Shown in pieces: positions 23,290 to 35,223 of a DNA stretch of 64,000 bases. The position numbers and the translations under genes were made by a program. The stretch comes from Toxoplasma gondii ME49 (taxonomy: Eukaryota; Apicomplexa; Conoidasida; Eucoccidiorida; Sarcocystidae). The notes below the pieces were generated by a model. The model saw only the letters and a list, made by a program, of their open reading frames with translations. It was not told the origin of the DNA and did no database searches. The DNA is taken from the NCBI RefSeq assembly GCF_000006565.2, contig NC_031470.1, positions 2,358,954 through 2,422,953 of the forward strand, written 5' to 3'. Position 1 is the stretch's first letter; every line of letters begins with the position of its first letter.

Positions 23290-24468
23290 GAGTAGACAGG
23301 AGAGTGGGGTGCGACAAGGTGGTCAGGAGGAGGTGACGTCTAGGAGAAAGCGGACATTCGTTCGCATTCGAGGCTTATACGGTCAAGTGTTTGCGTCATC
23401 TCAGGTACGCCGGGGTACCGATGGAGTGGACCAGTGTTCGTTGGGCTGTTATGGTAGTTGTGGGAGGGTTTTTGTTTCCAGGTTGGGAATCGATTTCGGA
23501 TCGGGGATAGCAGTAGCGGGGTCGAGGACAGTGGCGACCGACTGGAGGCAAGCCGACCTCCGTTTCCGTGAGTTGCTACAACGCGGCTCGTGAGGTGTGG
23601 GACGTCGTTTGTGGGACTGCGCACTGGGGTTCTGGAGAGAGCGGCGGAGCGCGCCTTGTCTTGGGAGAGGCAGGAGGAGCGGGAGACTGAGTGGAAGAAA
23701 CCAGCTGGGGATTGGGGAGAGGGTAAGCGTGGCGAAGAGTGAGTTTGCAACGTATGATGTTTGCGCGTTCATTTGCGTGTTGGTTTGTGATAGGAGGCCG
23801 TAAGAGTTTGTTTGGTGTTTGCGTGTTCTATCGGTTGCGAGAGGCGTGGATTCATCATTGTGAAGTGCGACGACGGGCAGTTTGTTTGGAGGATGAGGAC
23901 GTGGTGGCCAGCGGTTGGCAGGCTGGTCGATGACTGCGTGAATTCTGTCGGTGTTTTGAGAGTTATGTAGTGCGGAGGCAGATACTTGGTTGACGACGGT
24001 GGACGGTGTGGGATGTGGGGGGGGGGCGCTACGGTGCGAGGGGGATTGCAAAGTGGGACGGCCAACGATCAGGCGATTGGCGTCTAGGATGACTTCAATG
24101 GTGGAAAGGGGATCCGTGGATCTGGGCGAATGTGCACAAGAGTGAGGGAAGGCGGACGGATCTGCAGTGCGACGGATGGAGCCGATGAATTATTTAGTTA
24201 GTTGCGGAAGCGCTTGTTGACGATGGCGGCGGTCGCTGGGAGGATCAGCGGCAAGGCTGGTGTGCACTGATAAGCCGAGGACAAGTCCGTGCGAGCGACA
24301 GATAAGAGGGAGCAGGGTGTGTGTGGATGAGGTAGCAGAGCGGCTGTGTTGTCGTGTGTTCAGGCTATCCAGGTGAGCCCAAGATGCAGTCGCTAGTGTC
24401 CGCAGTGTTTGCGCGAGGGTCGAGAAGCGAAACAGCCCGGTGTGGTGTGGCGGTATGGGTGACGGACG
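23290..24468 (+). repeat. Tandem repeat A, copy 2
   Basis: Full unit, starting GACAGGAGAGTGGGGTGCG. Offset to copy 1 is 1186 bases and to copy 3 is 1178. It differs from copy 3 by scattered substitutions in the shared part, and its last 100 bases (from about 24361) are unrelated to copy 1. Its G run near 24016-24025 is longer than in copy 1. Confidence 0.9.
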
Positions 24469-25185
24469 AGTAGACAGGAGAGTGGGGTGCGACAAGGTGG
24501 TCAGGAGGAGGTGACGTCTAGGAGAAAGCGGACATTCGTTCGCATTCGAGGCTTATACGGTCAAGTGTTTGCGTCATCTCAGGTACGCCGGGGTACCGAT
24601 GGAGTGGACCAGTGTTCGTTGGACTGTTATGGTAGTTGTGGGAGGGTTTTTGTTTCCAGGTTGGGAATCGATTTCGGATCGGGGATTGCAGTAGCGGGGT
24701 CGAGGACTGTGGCGACCGACTGGAGGCAAGCCGACCTCCGTTTCCGTGAGTTGCTACAACGCGGCTCGTGAGGTGTGGGACGTCGTTTGTGGGACTGCGC
24801 ACTGGGGTTCTGGAGAGAGCGGCGGAGCGCGCCTTATCTTGGGAGAGGCAGGAGGAGCGGGAGACTGAGTGGAAGAAACCAGCTGGGGATTGGGGAGAGG
24901 GTAAGCGTGGCGAAGAGTGAGTTTGCAACGTATGATGTTTGCGCGTTCATTTGCGTGTTGGTTTGTGATAGGAGGCCGTAAGAGTTTGTTTGGTGTTTGC
25001 GTGTTCTATCGGTTGCGAGAGGCGTGGATTCATCATTGTGAAGTGCGACGACGGGCAGTTTGTTTGGAGGATGAGGACGTGGTGGCCAGCGGTTGGCAGG
25101 CTGGTCGATGACTGCGTGAATTCTGTCGGTGTTTTGAGAGTTACGTAGTGCGGAGGCAGATACTTGGTTGACGACGGTGGACGGT
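24469..25185 (+). repeat. Tandem repeat A, copy 3 (partial)
   Basis: Matches copy 2 from its start to GACGACGGTGGACGG at about 25185, where homology stops and unique sequence begins. Three frames conserved among copies are simply inherited by recent duplication. Confidence 0.88.
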
Positions 25186-25382
25186 TCGCGAATTGGCTCG
25201 GGACGGTAGTGGTTTGTGTACTGGCACGTCGTCTGATGCGCGATTGAATGAACGGCGGTGGGAATGTGTCGCGTCTTCAGATGGTTCAGGTGATTCGAGA
25301 AGCCTGGTCAGACGGCAGCTGATGTAACGTTCGATGGAGGGCATGCGTCGTTGAGCTGGCGACTGTTTGGCTAATCAGTCGC

Positions 25383-25682
25383 GTGTGCGTGGCGACGTCG
25401 TTACATGTACGCCTATGTGCTTGTTTCACTTACGTTCTGATAACGTATGCTGCAGGGTTTTGCCATGCCATTATGCAAGTGCTGACCGATGTTTCGGTAA
25501 CTGAGGCAGTCGGTGAGTTTGCGGAGGGATATGAAGCTATGATTGTCACAGTTGTTATGAAACACCGAGTTCCTTTTAGTCAAGTAAAGCCGCGAAGAAA
25601 CTCGTTTGACAGGCTTTCTTCCAGAGTCAAAGTGGCTGCGATGAAGCTGACAGTCCGTTTCTCTCGGTCTGCCTGTCTGTAG
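25383..25682 (+). CDS. Weak coding-like segment
   Basis: Open for 99 codons to TAG. Protein-like part: VTEAVGEFAEGYEAMIVTVV and then a basic tail. GTAACT at 25499 and GTGAGT at 25514 inside it are possible donors after CAG sites, so the frame may be broken by introns. Unknown product. Confidence 0.18.
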   Translation: MCVATSLHVRLCACFTYVLITYAAGFCHAIMQVLTDVSVTEAVGEFAEGYEAMIVTVVMKHRVPFSQVKPRRNSFDRLSSRVKVAAMKLTVRFSRSACL

Positions 25683-26240
25683 TAGGGCTTTTTGGAGCAT
25701 GGCAGGACAATCGATATATTGTCGTGTAACAATTGCGCTAGGTTGCCCAGCATTGCACAGCGCCATCTGTCGATGGTGAAATGAAATAGGACTGATGAAC
25801 TTGACGTTTAAGCCTACGCTCACCAGAACTCCTGAACGTTCACCTCATCCCCGTTATGGTGAACACGACTTCCTCAGCAATTGTATTTAGCCGGCTCACT
25901 GCTCTTTCGGAAAGGTGATACTCGTTCGAAGTTGAGTGCATCATCTGCCAGATGTAGCTCACCTAAGCTACCAACCCAACCTCACAAACAGTCAAAGGTA
26001 TAACCTTTTTTACGAATAGTACAGCATTTGTGCAGCGGACACCTAGCGATTAAGGCTGCAGCTGACCACCTGTCAATGTGAATACGTTGTTCCCACTTGC
26101 CTTATCAATTGCCATTATGTGACGCCACACAAAGTAACTTTCCTATCTGAGGTTCTCCTTTATGTATGAGCCTATCGAAGCATTCGCGGAGCAGACAGTT
26201 TTTGATAATTTTTCGTTGTCTGTTGCTTCTCTTTCTGTAG

Positions 26241-26264
26241 GTTTCCTTTGCAACTTACATGATT
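26241..26264 (+). CDS. Candidate 24-base micro-exon
   Basis: A strong acceptor (GTTGCTTCTCTTTCTGTAG) is followed after 24 bases by GTAAGTCTAG. Read in phase 0 the exon gives VSFATYMI, a hydrophobic octapeptide. The same structure is in the repeat copy at 27843-27866. Its partners are not identified. Confidence 0.35.
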
Positions 26265-26712
26265 GTAAGTCTAGCATGCCAACGAGTGAGTTCCCTGAGT
26301 GTTGGCAGTGAAGGCAAGGCACCGTGTGGTAGAGGAATAAAGCTAATCAGTTGAAAATGCTGTAGACACCTCAGGAGCATTCGTGCCATACAACTGCTGG
26401 ATCATGCTTCGCGTGGACACGCGACATCCACCAATCTGCTTCTTTCATTTGAACATACGACAGCCTACCGTGGCCGTAAGGATGTGCGGTGAGGCATTTA
26501 GCCCTGTCTGTGTATTTGCCGTGGAAACGAGTGCATGAACCTGTTCACGTCAATGTGGGACGCTGAAATTTTGCTAGGAATAAATTATGAGGGATTCATT
26601 TACAGAGTGTCTTGCGGTTTCATGTCGTCATACACCGACTTCCTTGCATTGAGGCTGCATGCACAACCTGAATTCGTTGGCCTTCATTGCGCGTTGCTTG
26701 CTCTGATTACAG

Positions 26713-26724
26713 GTTGGCGCACTG
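26713..26724 (+). CDS. Candidate 12-base micro-exon
   Basis: CGTTGCTTGCTCTGATTACAG is followed by GTTGGCGCACTG and then GTAAGC. If both sites are used the exon encodes only VGAL. Alternatively the acceptor is real and the exon is longer. Repeated at 28315-28326. Confidence 0.2.
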
Positions 26725-26770
26725 GTAAGCGGCTTTGATTGTTTATGATGCGACTGACTGACGCTTCGCA

Positions 26771-27418
26771 NNNNNNNNNNNNNNNNNNNNNNNNNNNNNN
26801 NNNNNNNNNNNNNNNNNNNNNNNNNNNNNNNNNNNNNNNNNNNNNNNNNNNNNNNNNNNNNNNNNNNNNNNNNNNNNNNNNNNNNNNNNNNNNNNNNNNN
26901 NNNNNNNNNNNNNNNNNNNNNNNNNNNNNNNNNNNNNNNNNNNNNNNNNNNNNNNNNNNNNNNNNNNNNNNNNNNNNNNNNNNNNNNNNNNNNNNNNNNN
27001 NNNNNNNNNNNNNNNNNNNNNNNNNNNNNNNNNNNNNNNNNNNNNNNNNNNNNNNNNNNNNNNNNNNNNNNNNNNNNNNNNNNNNNNNNNNNNNNNNNNN
27101 NNNNNNNNNNNNNNNNNNNNNNNNNNNNNNNNNNNNNNNNNNNNNNNNNNNNNNNNNNNNNNNNNNNNNNNNNNNNNNNNNNNNNNNNNNNNNNNNNNNN
27201 NNNNNNNNNNNNNNNNNNNNNNNNNNNNNNNNNNNNNNNNNNNNNNNNNNNNNNNNNNNNNNNNNNNNNNNNNNNNNNNNNNNNNNNNNNNNNNNNNNNN
27301 NNNNNNNNNNNNNNNNNNNNNNNNNNNNNNNNNNNNNNNNNNNNNNNNNNNNNNNNNNNNNNNNNNNNNNNNNNNNNNNNNNNNNNNNNNNNNNNNNNNN
27401 NNNNNNNNNNNNNNNNNN
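26771..27418. other. Assembly gap (648 N)
   Basis: No sequence. The flanks are the same 954-base sequence in direct orientation, so the gap may not represent real missing DNA. Confidence 0.99.
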
Positions 27419-28372
27419 CGCTCACCAGAACTCCTGAACGTTCACCTCATCCCCGTTATGGTGAACACGACTTCCTCAGCAATTGTATTTAGCCGGCTCA
27501 CTGCTCTTTCGGAAAGGTGATACTCGTTCGAAGTTGAGTGCATCATCTGCCAGATGTAGCTCACCTAAGCTACCAACCCAACCTCACAAACAGTCAAAGG
27601 TATAACCTTTTTTACGAATAGTACAGCATTTGTGCAGCGGACACCTAGCGATTAAGGCTGCAGCTGACCACCTGTCAATGTGAATACGTTGTTCCCACTT
27701 GCCTTATCAATTGCCATTATGTGACGCCACACAAAGTAACTTTCCTATCTGAGGTTCTCCTTTATGTATGAGCCTATCGAAGCATTCGCGGAGCAGACAG
27801 TTTTTGATAATTTTTCGTTGTCTGTTGCTTCTCTTTCTGTAGGTTTCCTTTGCAACTTACATGATTGTAAGTCTAGCATGCCAACGAGTGAGTTCCCTGA
27901 GTGTTGGCAGTGAAGGCAAGGCACCGTGTGGTAGAGGAATAAAGCTAATCAGTTGAAAATGCTGTAGACACCTCAGGAGCATTCGTGCCATACAACTGCT
28001 GGATCATGCTTCGCGTGGACACGCGACATCCACCAATCTGCTTCTTTCATTTGAACATACGACAGCCTACCGTGGCCGTAAGGATGTGCGGTGAGGCATT
28101 TAGCCCTGTCTGTGTATTTGCCGTGGAAACGAGTGCATGAACCTGTTCACGTCAATGTGGGACGCTGAAATTTTGCTAGGAATAAATTATGAGGGATTCA
28201 TTTACAGAGTGTCTTGCGGTTTCATGTCGTCATACACCGACTTCCTTGCATTGAGGCTGCATGCACAACCTGAATTCGTTGGCCTTCATTGCGCGTTGCT
28301 TGCTCTGATTACAGGTTGGCGCACTGGTAAGCGGCTTGATTTGTTTATGATGCGACTGACTGACGCTTCGCA
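27419..28372 (+). repeat. Gap-flanking repeat B, right copy
   Basis: Second occurrence of 25817-26770, continuing into unique sequence after 28372. Contains the second copies of the micro-exon candidates (27843-27866, 28315-28326). Confidence 0.93.
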
Positions 28373-28827
28373 ATTCCGGTCCATGAAATGATACACAGCT
28401 AATCCTGAGCGGCCATGCGATAGCCTTTCTGTGCGTTGAATTTGAAGCGATGTGTGCGCTCCAATTTCGAGTTTTTGTAGCGTTCAAGACCCACCGCTGT
28501 CTCCGGTGTCGTGGCGCTAAGCTGTGGTTTGTGCCACATTCATGCTCGCATGTGTGAGGAGACGACTGACTGCTTTCAGGGTTCTTTGATCCCTTCTGAA
28601 GTGAATTTTGCATGATAACGTCTAGAATTTGGCTGATACCGCCAGTGTAGTGCAGTGCCGGTGCGGCTTTGTCGGATACCTTGCCGGGTATTTTGATTTG
28701 TGCTGTTGCTTCCCAGTCCGCAGTGGCCGTGTTCTCCATCGCCTTGACTGATGCTAGCTAACTGGAAACGGCTCGCAAAGGCAAGATGCATTCTAATAAA
28801 AACACTGACTATGTATTGATGTGATCG

Positions 28828-29028
28828 TTGAGTCACGTTGCTATCGTTCAAATCTGTGGCACCGGTATCAAATGTGCGGTAGAGAACGAATACTTTGTAG
28901 GCTGGCAGTGTGATGTATTTCTAAGCGCCATTTGGGATGTCGTTTCTAGAGATTCGATGCTTGTGCTTCAACAGGAGGCTGTCCGTGGCTTCTCGCGTCA
29001 CTGTATGGCTAATGCGGAGACGGTGTAG
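28828..29028 (+). CDS. Weak exon candidate
   Basis: Open to TAG with mixed, protein-like composition (IVQICGTGIKCAVENEYFVG, then WDVVSRDSMLVLQQEAVRGF). No clear acceptor. Lies just upstream of the acceptor at 29085 and could be part of the same transcript. Confidence 0.22.
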   Translation: MSHVAIVQICGTGIKCAVENEYFVGWQCDVFLSAIWDVVSRDSMLVLQQEAVRGFSRHCMANAETV

Positions 29029-29085
29029 AGGATGTTGGCGATATCACGTTGATGCGCCGTTCGTTGGTGTGATTTATTATTGCAG

Positions 29086-29306
29086 GCCTCGTTTTGGGTA
29101 GTGAGTCACTTATTACACGTCGTGGCGTACTCTGGCGCAGAGTTGCTTCGATACCTGTGCTTTCTCGTTCCCAGGCCCAGATCGTCGTGGAACTGCAAGT
29201 GCGACAGAACGTAGATCAGGGACGTAACCTGTACCGACTGTTGGGAGGGTGCTGGCAGAGGGATACGCATTGCATGTTTGACACCGATGTGATTATCTTC
29301 ACCTAA
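29086..29306 (+). CDS. Weak exon candidate after a good acceptor
   Basis: GTGTGATTTATTATTGCAG precedes a frame open to TAA at 29304-29306, reading GSESLITRRGVLWRR, SQAQIVVELQVRQNVDQGRN and a Cys/Trp-containing end. No donor is needed if this is terminal. Unknown product. Confidence 0.28.
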
Positions 29307-29935
29307 TTTGGCGCGGAGGAGGCAAACTTGCCTGCGATAGCCAATTTATACAGGGGGGATGGGAGGAAGGCGTTGCCGTGAATGGGCCCAGAGGTACAGC
29401 GTTATTCTCTTGTCTTTGAGAGTCTGAGGTTTCTCTTGCATGCATTTTTGCGTAATTGTATTGTCGCATTGCTGTACAGTAACCGCAACGGACACGTGAC
29501 TAGTTCTCAAGGGAAGCATGGCGCCATGTAAGTAAGGTGTGCCCGTGGTGAGGCGGCCATGATGACAAAGCGTTCCGAATGCTTGCCCTGTGGTCCCCCA
29601 GTACATCATACTCGAGGTCATAGCTACGTGCATGTACCCGCTGGTGTCCTGCTTGCCGTGAGCGCAGTAGTGGCTTGGCAATCGCAGCTGTTGTCGTCTC
29701 ATTAAGTTCGGAAGCAGGCCGCTGATCCAAAAGACAGGAAATTGGGCGTCTCGGAAGCTCTTCGTGCAAGCAGAGGAATCACTTGTATATATCACATGGT
29801 CGGCTTTTCTACCGCTCTCACCGACCGTTTCACGGGTTTTCAAGAGCACATTTTCATGAACGGTGCATATAATACACACATATCTATATTCATAAATTAC
29901 GACATACGAGGCCCCGCGGTGCCAATTTTTGTCGG

Positions 29936-30214
29936 TTGCATCTGACCGCGGCTGAACCGCGTCGTTCACTTTATGAAACAGACGTATATAGGACAACACA
30001 CTCTATCTTTGTTCCGCTCTGCAAGTTCCGTCTACTCTTTGACTGTATGATTTATGCGGTCATGATTCGATTGTCTGCCGAAGCTGCGCGTGAGTCTCCC
30101 TACCGTTTGCCAGCGGCTGACCGACTCAGCGGATTGACGGACACAACAGAAAACCGATTTCTGACTAGCTCAACGGTCGAGACGCCACGTCGGCCAGCCC
30201 ACGTGCCTCCGTAA
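29936..30214 (+). CDS. Weak exon candidate
   Basis: Open to TAA at 30212-30214. The last 50 codons (LSAEAARESPYRLPAADRLS and onward, Thr/Pro-rich end) have coding-like codons. A GTGAGT at 30091 interrupts it if used as a donor. Confidence 0.22.
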   Translation: MHLTAAEPRRSLYETDVYRTTHSIFVPLCKFRLLFDCMIYAVMIRLSAEAARESPYRLPAADRLSGLTDTTENRFLTSSTVETPRRPAHVPP

Positions 30215-33109
30215 TTTGCGTTGAGTGGGTCACTGGACGATTCTGGCGCTGTTAGTGCACATGAAGTGATACGGAGGACGGCGTACAGCAGGTGGCAGGA
30301 CCAGAAGAGCAGTCACGCATGCGCCTCTGCTTGCTCCAGATCATTCTGTTTGGTGACTGTGTTGTAATGCGGAGGCTTGCTGGGACCTTCTTGAATGCAT
30401 CGCGTCTTGAAACGGAGTTGGTCTCCAGTCTGAGGAGCTAGTACCACACCCCACAACCGACCCAAACTTCCATACTGCCACTGTAGCCTGCTTCTCTACC
30501 GTTTGGGTTCTCGCTAATGCAGTGGGAGGGGGGGGGACAATTCTGAAGAAAAGTACGTACCTGGCTCGTTCATGATCGATACGAAGAGAGTTTGAAGAGC
30601 CAGGCATCTGAGTTGATGCCCACTAGAGAAGAAGACAGCTCACATTCGTCAACTATTGCGTTTTGCAGTGTACCAGGTTGCCAGCGTCACTCGTAGCGGG
30701 AACCGGCACTGCTTCTCGATACATTCCAGCTTTTGCTTCCCTAATAGATCTCGACTGCAGCGTGGCGTGGTGCTCCAGCGACTGAAGGTACGGGATCAGG
30801 AGTACAGCAGTTGATACGCCCTCAACAACATACGGTGAGTGTTCGACCCCCAGAAACATCTCGAAAGCGGTCCTTCACTTGGAATCTCGCGCTGATCATG
30901 AGGTACGCAGGCTTACCTGCATCAATTGGGTGCCGTGTGGGCTCACTGAATATACTTTCCGGTTGTTTTTGAGGTGTCATCGGGCCCTGAATCCAGTGCA
31001 CGCGGTGGCACGGAGATGTGTTAGTAGCACGGCGCTCGATAGAGGGTCAGTAATATCATAAGGGTAGCTCTGTTTGACAATATGGCGCGGGTCAATATGA
31101 ATTTTGCGTTGTATGGGATGATGTAGAGCATATGCATAGGCTGAAAGGGACAAGGAGGTGAGAGTACGTTCAGATCGGAGTTCAGATAGAGCGCGACTTG
31201 TGATACCAATGTCGAAAGTAAATACACACTGGTAACATGTTGCAGCGGTTGTGGCAACTGGTGTCGCCGGTGCAAACACACTGTCAGATGCGGATGTCCG
31301 TTGCTCGTCTGAAGATGCTACCGATTTTATGGGTTTCAAGAAACGTGGATTAGATCTGCCGCGTGACGGCCGGTTCAGATAGGATACGGCACTGCGTGGA
31401 AGGAACGGACGTTTTCGTTGCTTGTCTGAAGAAGGAAGTAGGGACGGTGACTGACTGCATTATGATACGTCAGTTGTGAGCGTCTGGCAGTGCGAGTGTC
31501 GGCTCTGCTACGTACACCTTAGCTACAGGTGACAATGGGTATCAGACGGGAATTTTCAAAACAACGGATGTATGATTTTGTCGTAGTGCCTACTATTTGT
31601 CCCTGATTATGATACAAGCTGAATCGCTTTGGCCCACTCTTGCTTATCGACTAGTCTTTGCTAAAATGTTCTGAATGGTATCCTGATGGACAAAGCTTCG
31701 CGATGCAGAGGAGTGTACGCGAAGGCAAGCGAATGCCTGTAATGTTCGCGCGATGCCAGTGCTGTGTCTCTGCTGTAAGATAAGGTAGCGAGATTAAGGT
31801 GAATGATAACTGATCACTACTATGGGCTTCCACGCCGATGACTCCGGAGCTTGTTCTCGCACACAAAAAACGGGTCGGTGTTGAATCCAGCAAACGGCAG
31901 ACTGCCTCTAGGCCTGCCACTTTTCTGCTATCATGAAACAACTCCTTCGTGTGTTCTGCGTGAGGTCAACATCCGGTCGGTTATTGCAGCGTCATTTCTT
32001 CGTCGACAGCTTTTTTTTCATTTCTCTAGCTGCGATGGATGTATGGTGTGCATTCTTCACATTGAACGCTGTACCACCAGGGAGTTGCGGGCAGAGGAGA
32101 GTGAGGGGGGTGGCGGTGGTGATTCTTGCATGTACCCGTCCGCCGCTCTTTGCCGACGTATGGCGCATGTTTCGCCATCATGGATGTTGTCTGTGTTTCT
32201 TTGGTCACTCGCGTGTCCTGGCGCTGCTTGCCACCTAAATCCGGGCTGACATTGACTGGCGTGGCAACCGGGCACATTGTCGAACGCTGCAGTGTGCTGA
32301 ATTCGTCTCTGGTCAACTGAATGGGCGGGGTGAAGAGGATTGTTTGAAACCAGTCCAACATATTTTTCGTAGAGGCAGATGCCACCTTGAGCCATGTGGA
32401 GGTGCCAGGCACTGCCGATGCATCACGATTGCAGACGCGACCTATCGGCCTAGCGTGAGTTGACTAACACGTGCCGCACTCATCTGGCGCTTCGGGTGGT
32501 AGGGAACGAGGTGAAATCCGGAAGCAGTGTTGATGTGGGTGGTGGAGGTTGTCTGTGGACCGGAAGCACCTGGGTGCCGGCAGATAACATGAGAGAGGGA
32601 GAACGAAGCGAACCCAGCAGCAGATATTATGGCTGTTGACTAGTGCGCTGCTCGCAGATTGCGTACGTCTTGTGTCGTACGTCGGGTGCTGAGCAGAAAC
32701 GAAACGCCGGTGACGACAAACCAATTCTTCCTTGTGGAGTGCATGCCGCGACCCCACACGCTGCGCCGCCGCGCACGGACGTACGGTCAGACATATGGTG
32801 CATGGGGAAACAAACCGGGCGACCCCCAAAATCTTTCAACACATGCAGTGATGAGTGAATACGTTAAACCGTTTGCGCCCCCAAATGGGCCATGCAATGT
32901 GGATCCACGAGGTAACGCTGTAGATCGTTGGGGACAGACGGACAGACACATGCTCCAAAACGGGCTCGTCTGCGGGCGGTTGCTCTCTGCGTCCATGGAG
33001 ACGTATGAAGCAGGGAATGAGTTGAGCTCGTGGGAGATAAACTCAGGGAGGATGCAACATGCCCACCGCATCAATACCAGACAATCACCTTCATGTTGAC
33101 TAGACTAAG

Positions 33110-33875
33110 GAAGGGTGATGGTCGCACTAACGGTGGAAAACGTGTTCGCTGCAGGTAATGGACGTTCGCGGGAGGACAAAGCGAACGTCGACATTTCAGG
33201 GGCACTGGACAAGCTGACGGATGGCTCGTGTTGAAGGCGAGGACTTGGTATTCCCCGTGTGTCACGCTGGAAATCATGTGCTGGTGGCAGTGACTGGCTT
33301 GGCTAGCGCGTGTTGCGGTTGTTTGTTGTCGCATGAAGACAATTGGCAGCCTTTGAAGACTCTGAGACGACGTTCGGAGGTGTGGGGAAAGGGAGGTAGA
33401 ATGACTCAGAGGCTCGGGCATGTCAGGCGGTGGGGTGGGGTGTATACGTAGGCAGGTGGATGCAGCTGGAACGGCAGTTCGAATGTTGTAGCCTTGTCTC
33501 GGTGGATCGTGGGTTCGATCATAGTATGGGAGCTGTGGGCAGACCATGTGCAGCCGCCGGATCCGTATCATTGTGGTCTGCATCTTGGATGAAGTCCGGC
33601 ACTTGGATTGTCTTGCCTCCTTGCAGTTCCATGGGGATGGCGACTGCAAGCGAGAAGGTCTTGTGTCCGGTGGTGGCTGCTGATAAGGCCTCGGTATCCT
33701 GTCAGGGTTTACGACATCACGTGCGTTCCTTGACTCACCAGACTCATGGGGCACGAGGGGGATATCGGCTAAGGGACTGACCCGCCGGATCCTGCAGCCC
33801 GGGGATGTACCTTGCTGGAGTGGACTGTGGTGATGAACGGGCTTCCCGGACTTTCCTTCCGGCACGTGTCCAGCG
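33110..33875 (+). repeat. Direct repeat C, copy 1
   Basis: Matches 34322-34994 (offset 1212) and 35384-36148. It holds the conserved + strand frame 33221-33451 (76 codons, beginning ARVEGEDLVFPV) and the string GTGGGTTCGATCATAGTATG at about 33509. The minus-strand frame 33071-33913 (280 codons) is His/Pro/Ser/Thr-rich and compositional. Confidence 0.9.
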
Positions 33876-34161
33876 ACGGCTAGTACGTAGTGTCGGACAG
33901 CTGCGTTGCACACAGAGCATGTACCGTCTTACTGGACGGGACTAATGATGATGTGCGTGATTGGGAAGTCGCGTCGGACGTTCCAGTTAGCGGGAGGCAG
34001 TGCCAGCGGCACCCCGCCCCCTCCTCCTCGCTAAGCCGGTCAGATGTAGGCGTTACTCTGAATCGAGTTGTTGGCGCCTTCGCGCTGTTGTGAGAAACAA
34101 GGCACAGTGCGGAGTTGACTTGGCGACACTTGTCGTCTATTGGCAGGAGGAGAACGTAAAT

Positions 34162-34994
34162 CCGAATTACTTGTTGAACTGTGCCGGCAGAAGTGATCAG
34201 TGAAAGGCTGGAGCATGCCACTGACTGTTTGGTTGCATATCACAGAGTACTGGCTTAGATGCACAGGTGGACACAATGCTTTTACGCTTTGTACATACAT
34301 GATACCCCACTTTAGACATAGGAAGGGCGATGATGGCACTAACGATGGAGTACTTGTTTGCTGCAGGTAATGGACGTTCGCGGGAGGACAAAGCGAACGT
34401 CGACATTTCAGGGGCACTGGACAAGCTGACGGATGGCTCGTGTTGAAGGCGAGGACTTGGTATTCCCCGTGTGTCACGCTGGAAATCATGTGCTGGTGGC
34501 AGTGACTGGCTTGGCTAGCGCGTGTTGCGGTTGTTTGTTGTCGCATGAAGACAATTGGCAGCCTTTGAAGACTCTGAGACGACGTTCGGAGGTGTGGGGA
34601 AAGGGAGGTAGAATGACTCAGAGGCTCGGGCATGTCAGGCGGTGGGGTGGGGTGTATACGTAGGCAGGTGGATGCAGCTGGAACGGCAGTTCGAATGTTG
34701 TAGCCTTGTCTCGGTGGATCGTGGGTTCGATCATAGTATGGGAGCTGTGGGCAGACCATGTGCAGCCGCCGGATCCGTATCATTGTGGTCTGCATCTTGG
34801 ATGAAGTCCGGCACTTGGATTGTCTTGCCTCCTTGCAGTTCCATGGGGATGGCGACTGCAAGCGAGAAGGTCTTGTGTCCGGGTGGTGGCTGCTGATAAG
34901 GCCTCGGTATCCTGTCAGGGTTTACGACATCACGTGCGTTCCTTGACTCACAGACTCATGGGGCACGAGGGGGATATCGGCTAAGGACTGGACC
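34162..34994 (+). repeat. Direct repeat C, copy 2, running into a gap
   Basis: Ends at the N gap. The same 833 bases begin exactly at the other side of the gap (35224, offset 1062). Near its end it has one-base indels against the other copies (GTCCGGGTGG, CTCACAGACTC), typical of contig-end error. Its frame 34433-34663 is identical in product to 33221-33451. Confidence 0.92.
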
Positions 34995-35223
34995 NNNNNN
35001 NNNNNNNNNNNNNNNNNNNNNNNNNNNNNNNNNNNNNNNNNNNNNNNNNNNNNNNNNNNNNNNNNNNNNNNNNNNNNNNNNNNNNNNNNNNNNNNNNNNN
35101 NNNNNNNNNNNNNNNNNNNNNNNNNNNNNNNNNNNNNNNNNNNNNNNNNNNNNNNNNNNNNNNNNNNNNNNNNNNNNNNNNNNNNNNNNNNNNNNNNNNN
35201 NNNNNNNNNNNNNNNNNNNNNNN
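34995..35223. other. Assembly gap (229 N)
   Basis: No sequence. Flanked on both sides by the same repeat in direct orientation. Confidence 0.99.

Larger units (their letters stand above)
25817..26770 (+). repeat. Gap-flanking repeat B, left copy
   Basis: These 954 bases end exactly at the N gap and recur at 27419-28372, starting exactly where the gap ends (offset 1602). The only clear difference I see is at the last few tens of bases (GGCTTTGATTG against GGCTTGATTTG), typical of a low-quality contig end. See the finding on unmerged contig ends. Confidence 0.93.
28373..33109. other. Stretch with weak exon candidates only
   Basis: No firm gene. Three + strand frames between 28828 and 30214 are listed separately. 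30215-33109 shows only short or compositional frames (for example the minus-strand 30341-30607, and overlapping frames at 31851-32249) and a G run at about 30529-30537. Confidence 0.4.

Noticed and set aside
25945..25985. TAGCTCACCTAAGCTACC as a tRNA D arm
   Set aside because: No T arm or acceptor stem in the next 80 bases.
26628..27437. Open frames covering the first N gap on both strands
   Set aside because: Made almost entirely of undetermined bases.
30811..30834. 24 bases between CAGCAG and GTGAGT as another micro-exon
   Set aside because: The acceptor has no pyrimidine tract, unlike the candidate at 26241.
33505..33530. GTGGGTTCGATCATAG as a possible tRNA B box
   Set aside because: No matching A box, acceptor stem or anticodon arm can be folded around it; matches only part of the consensus.
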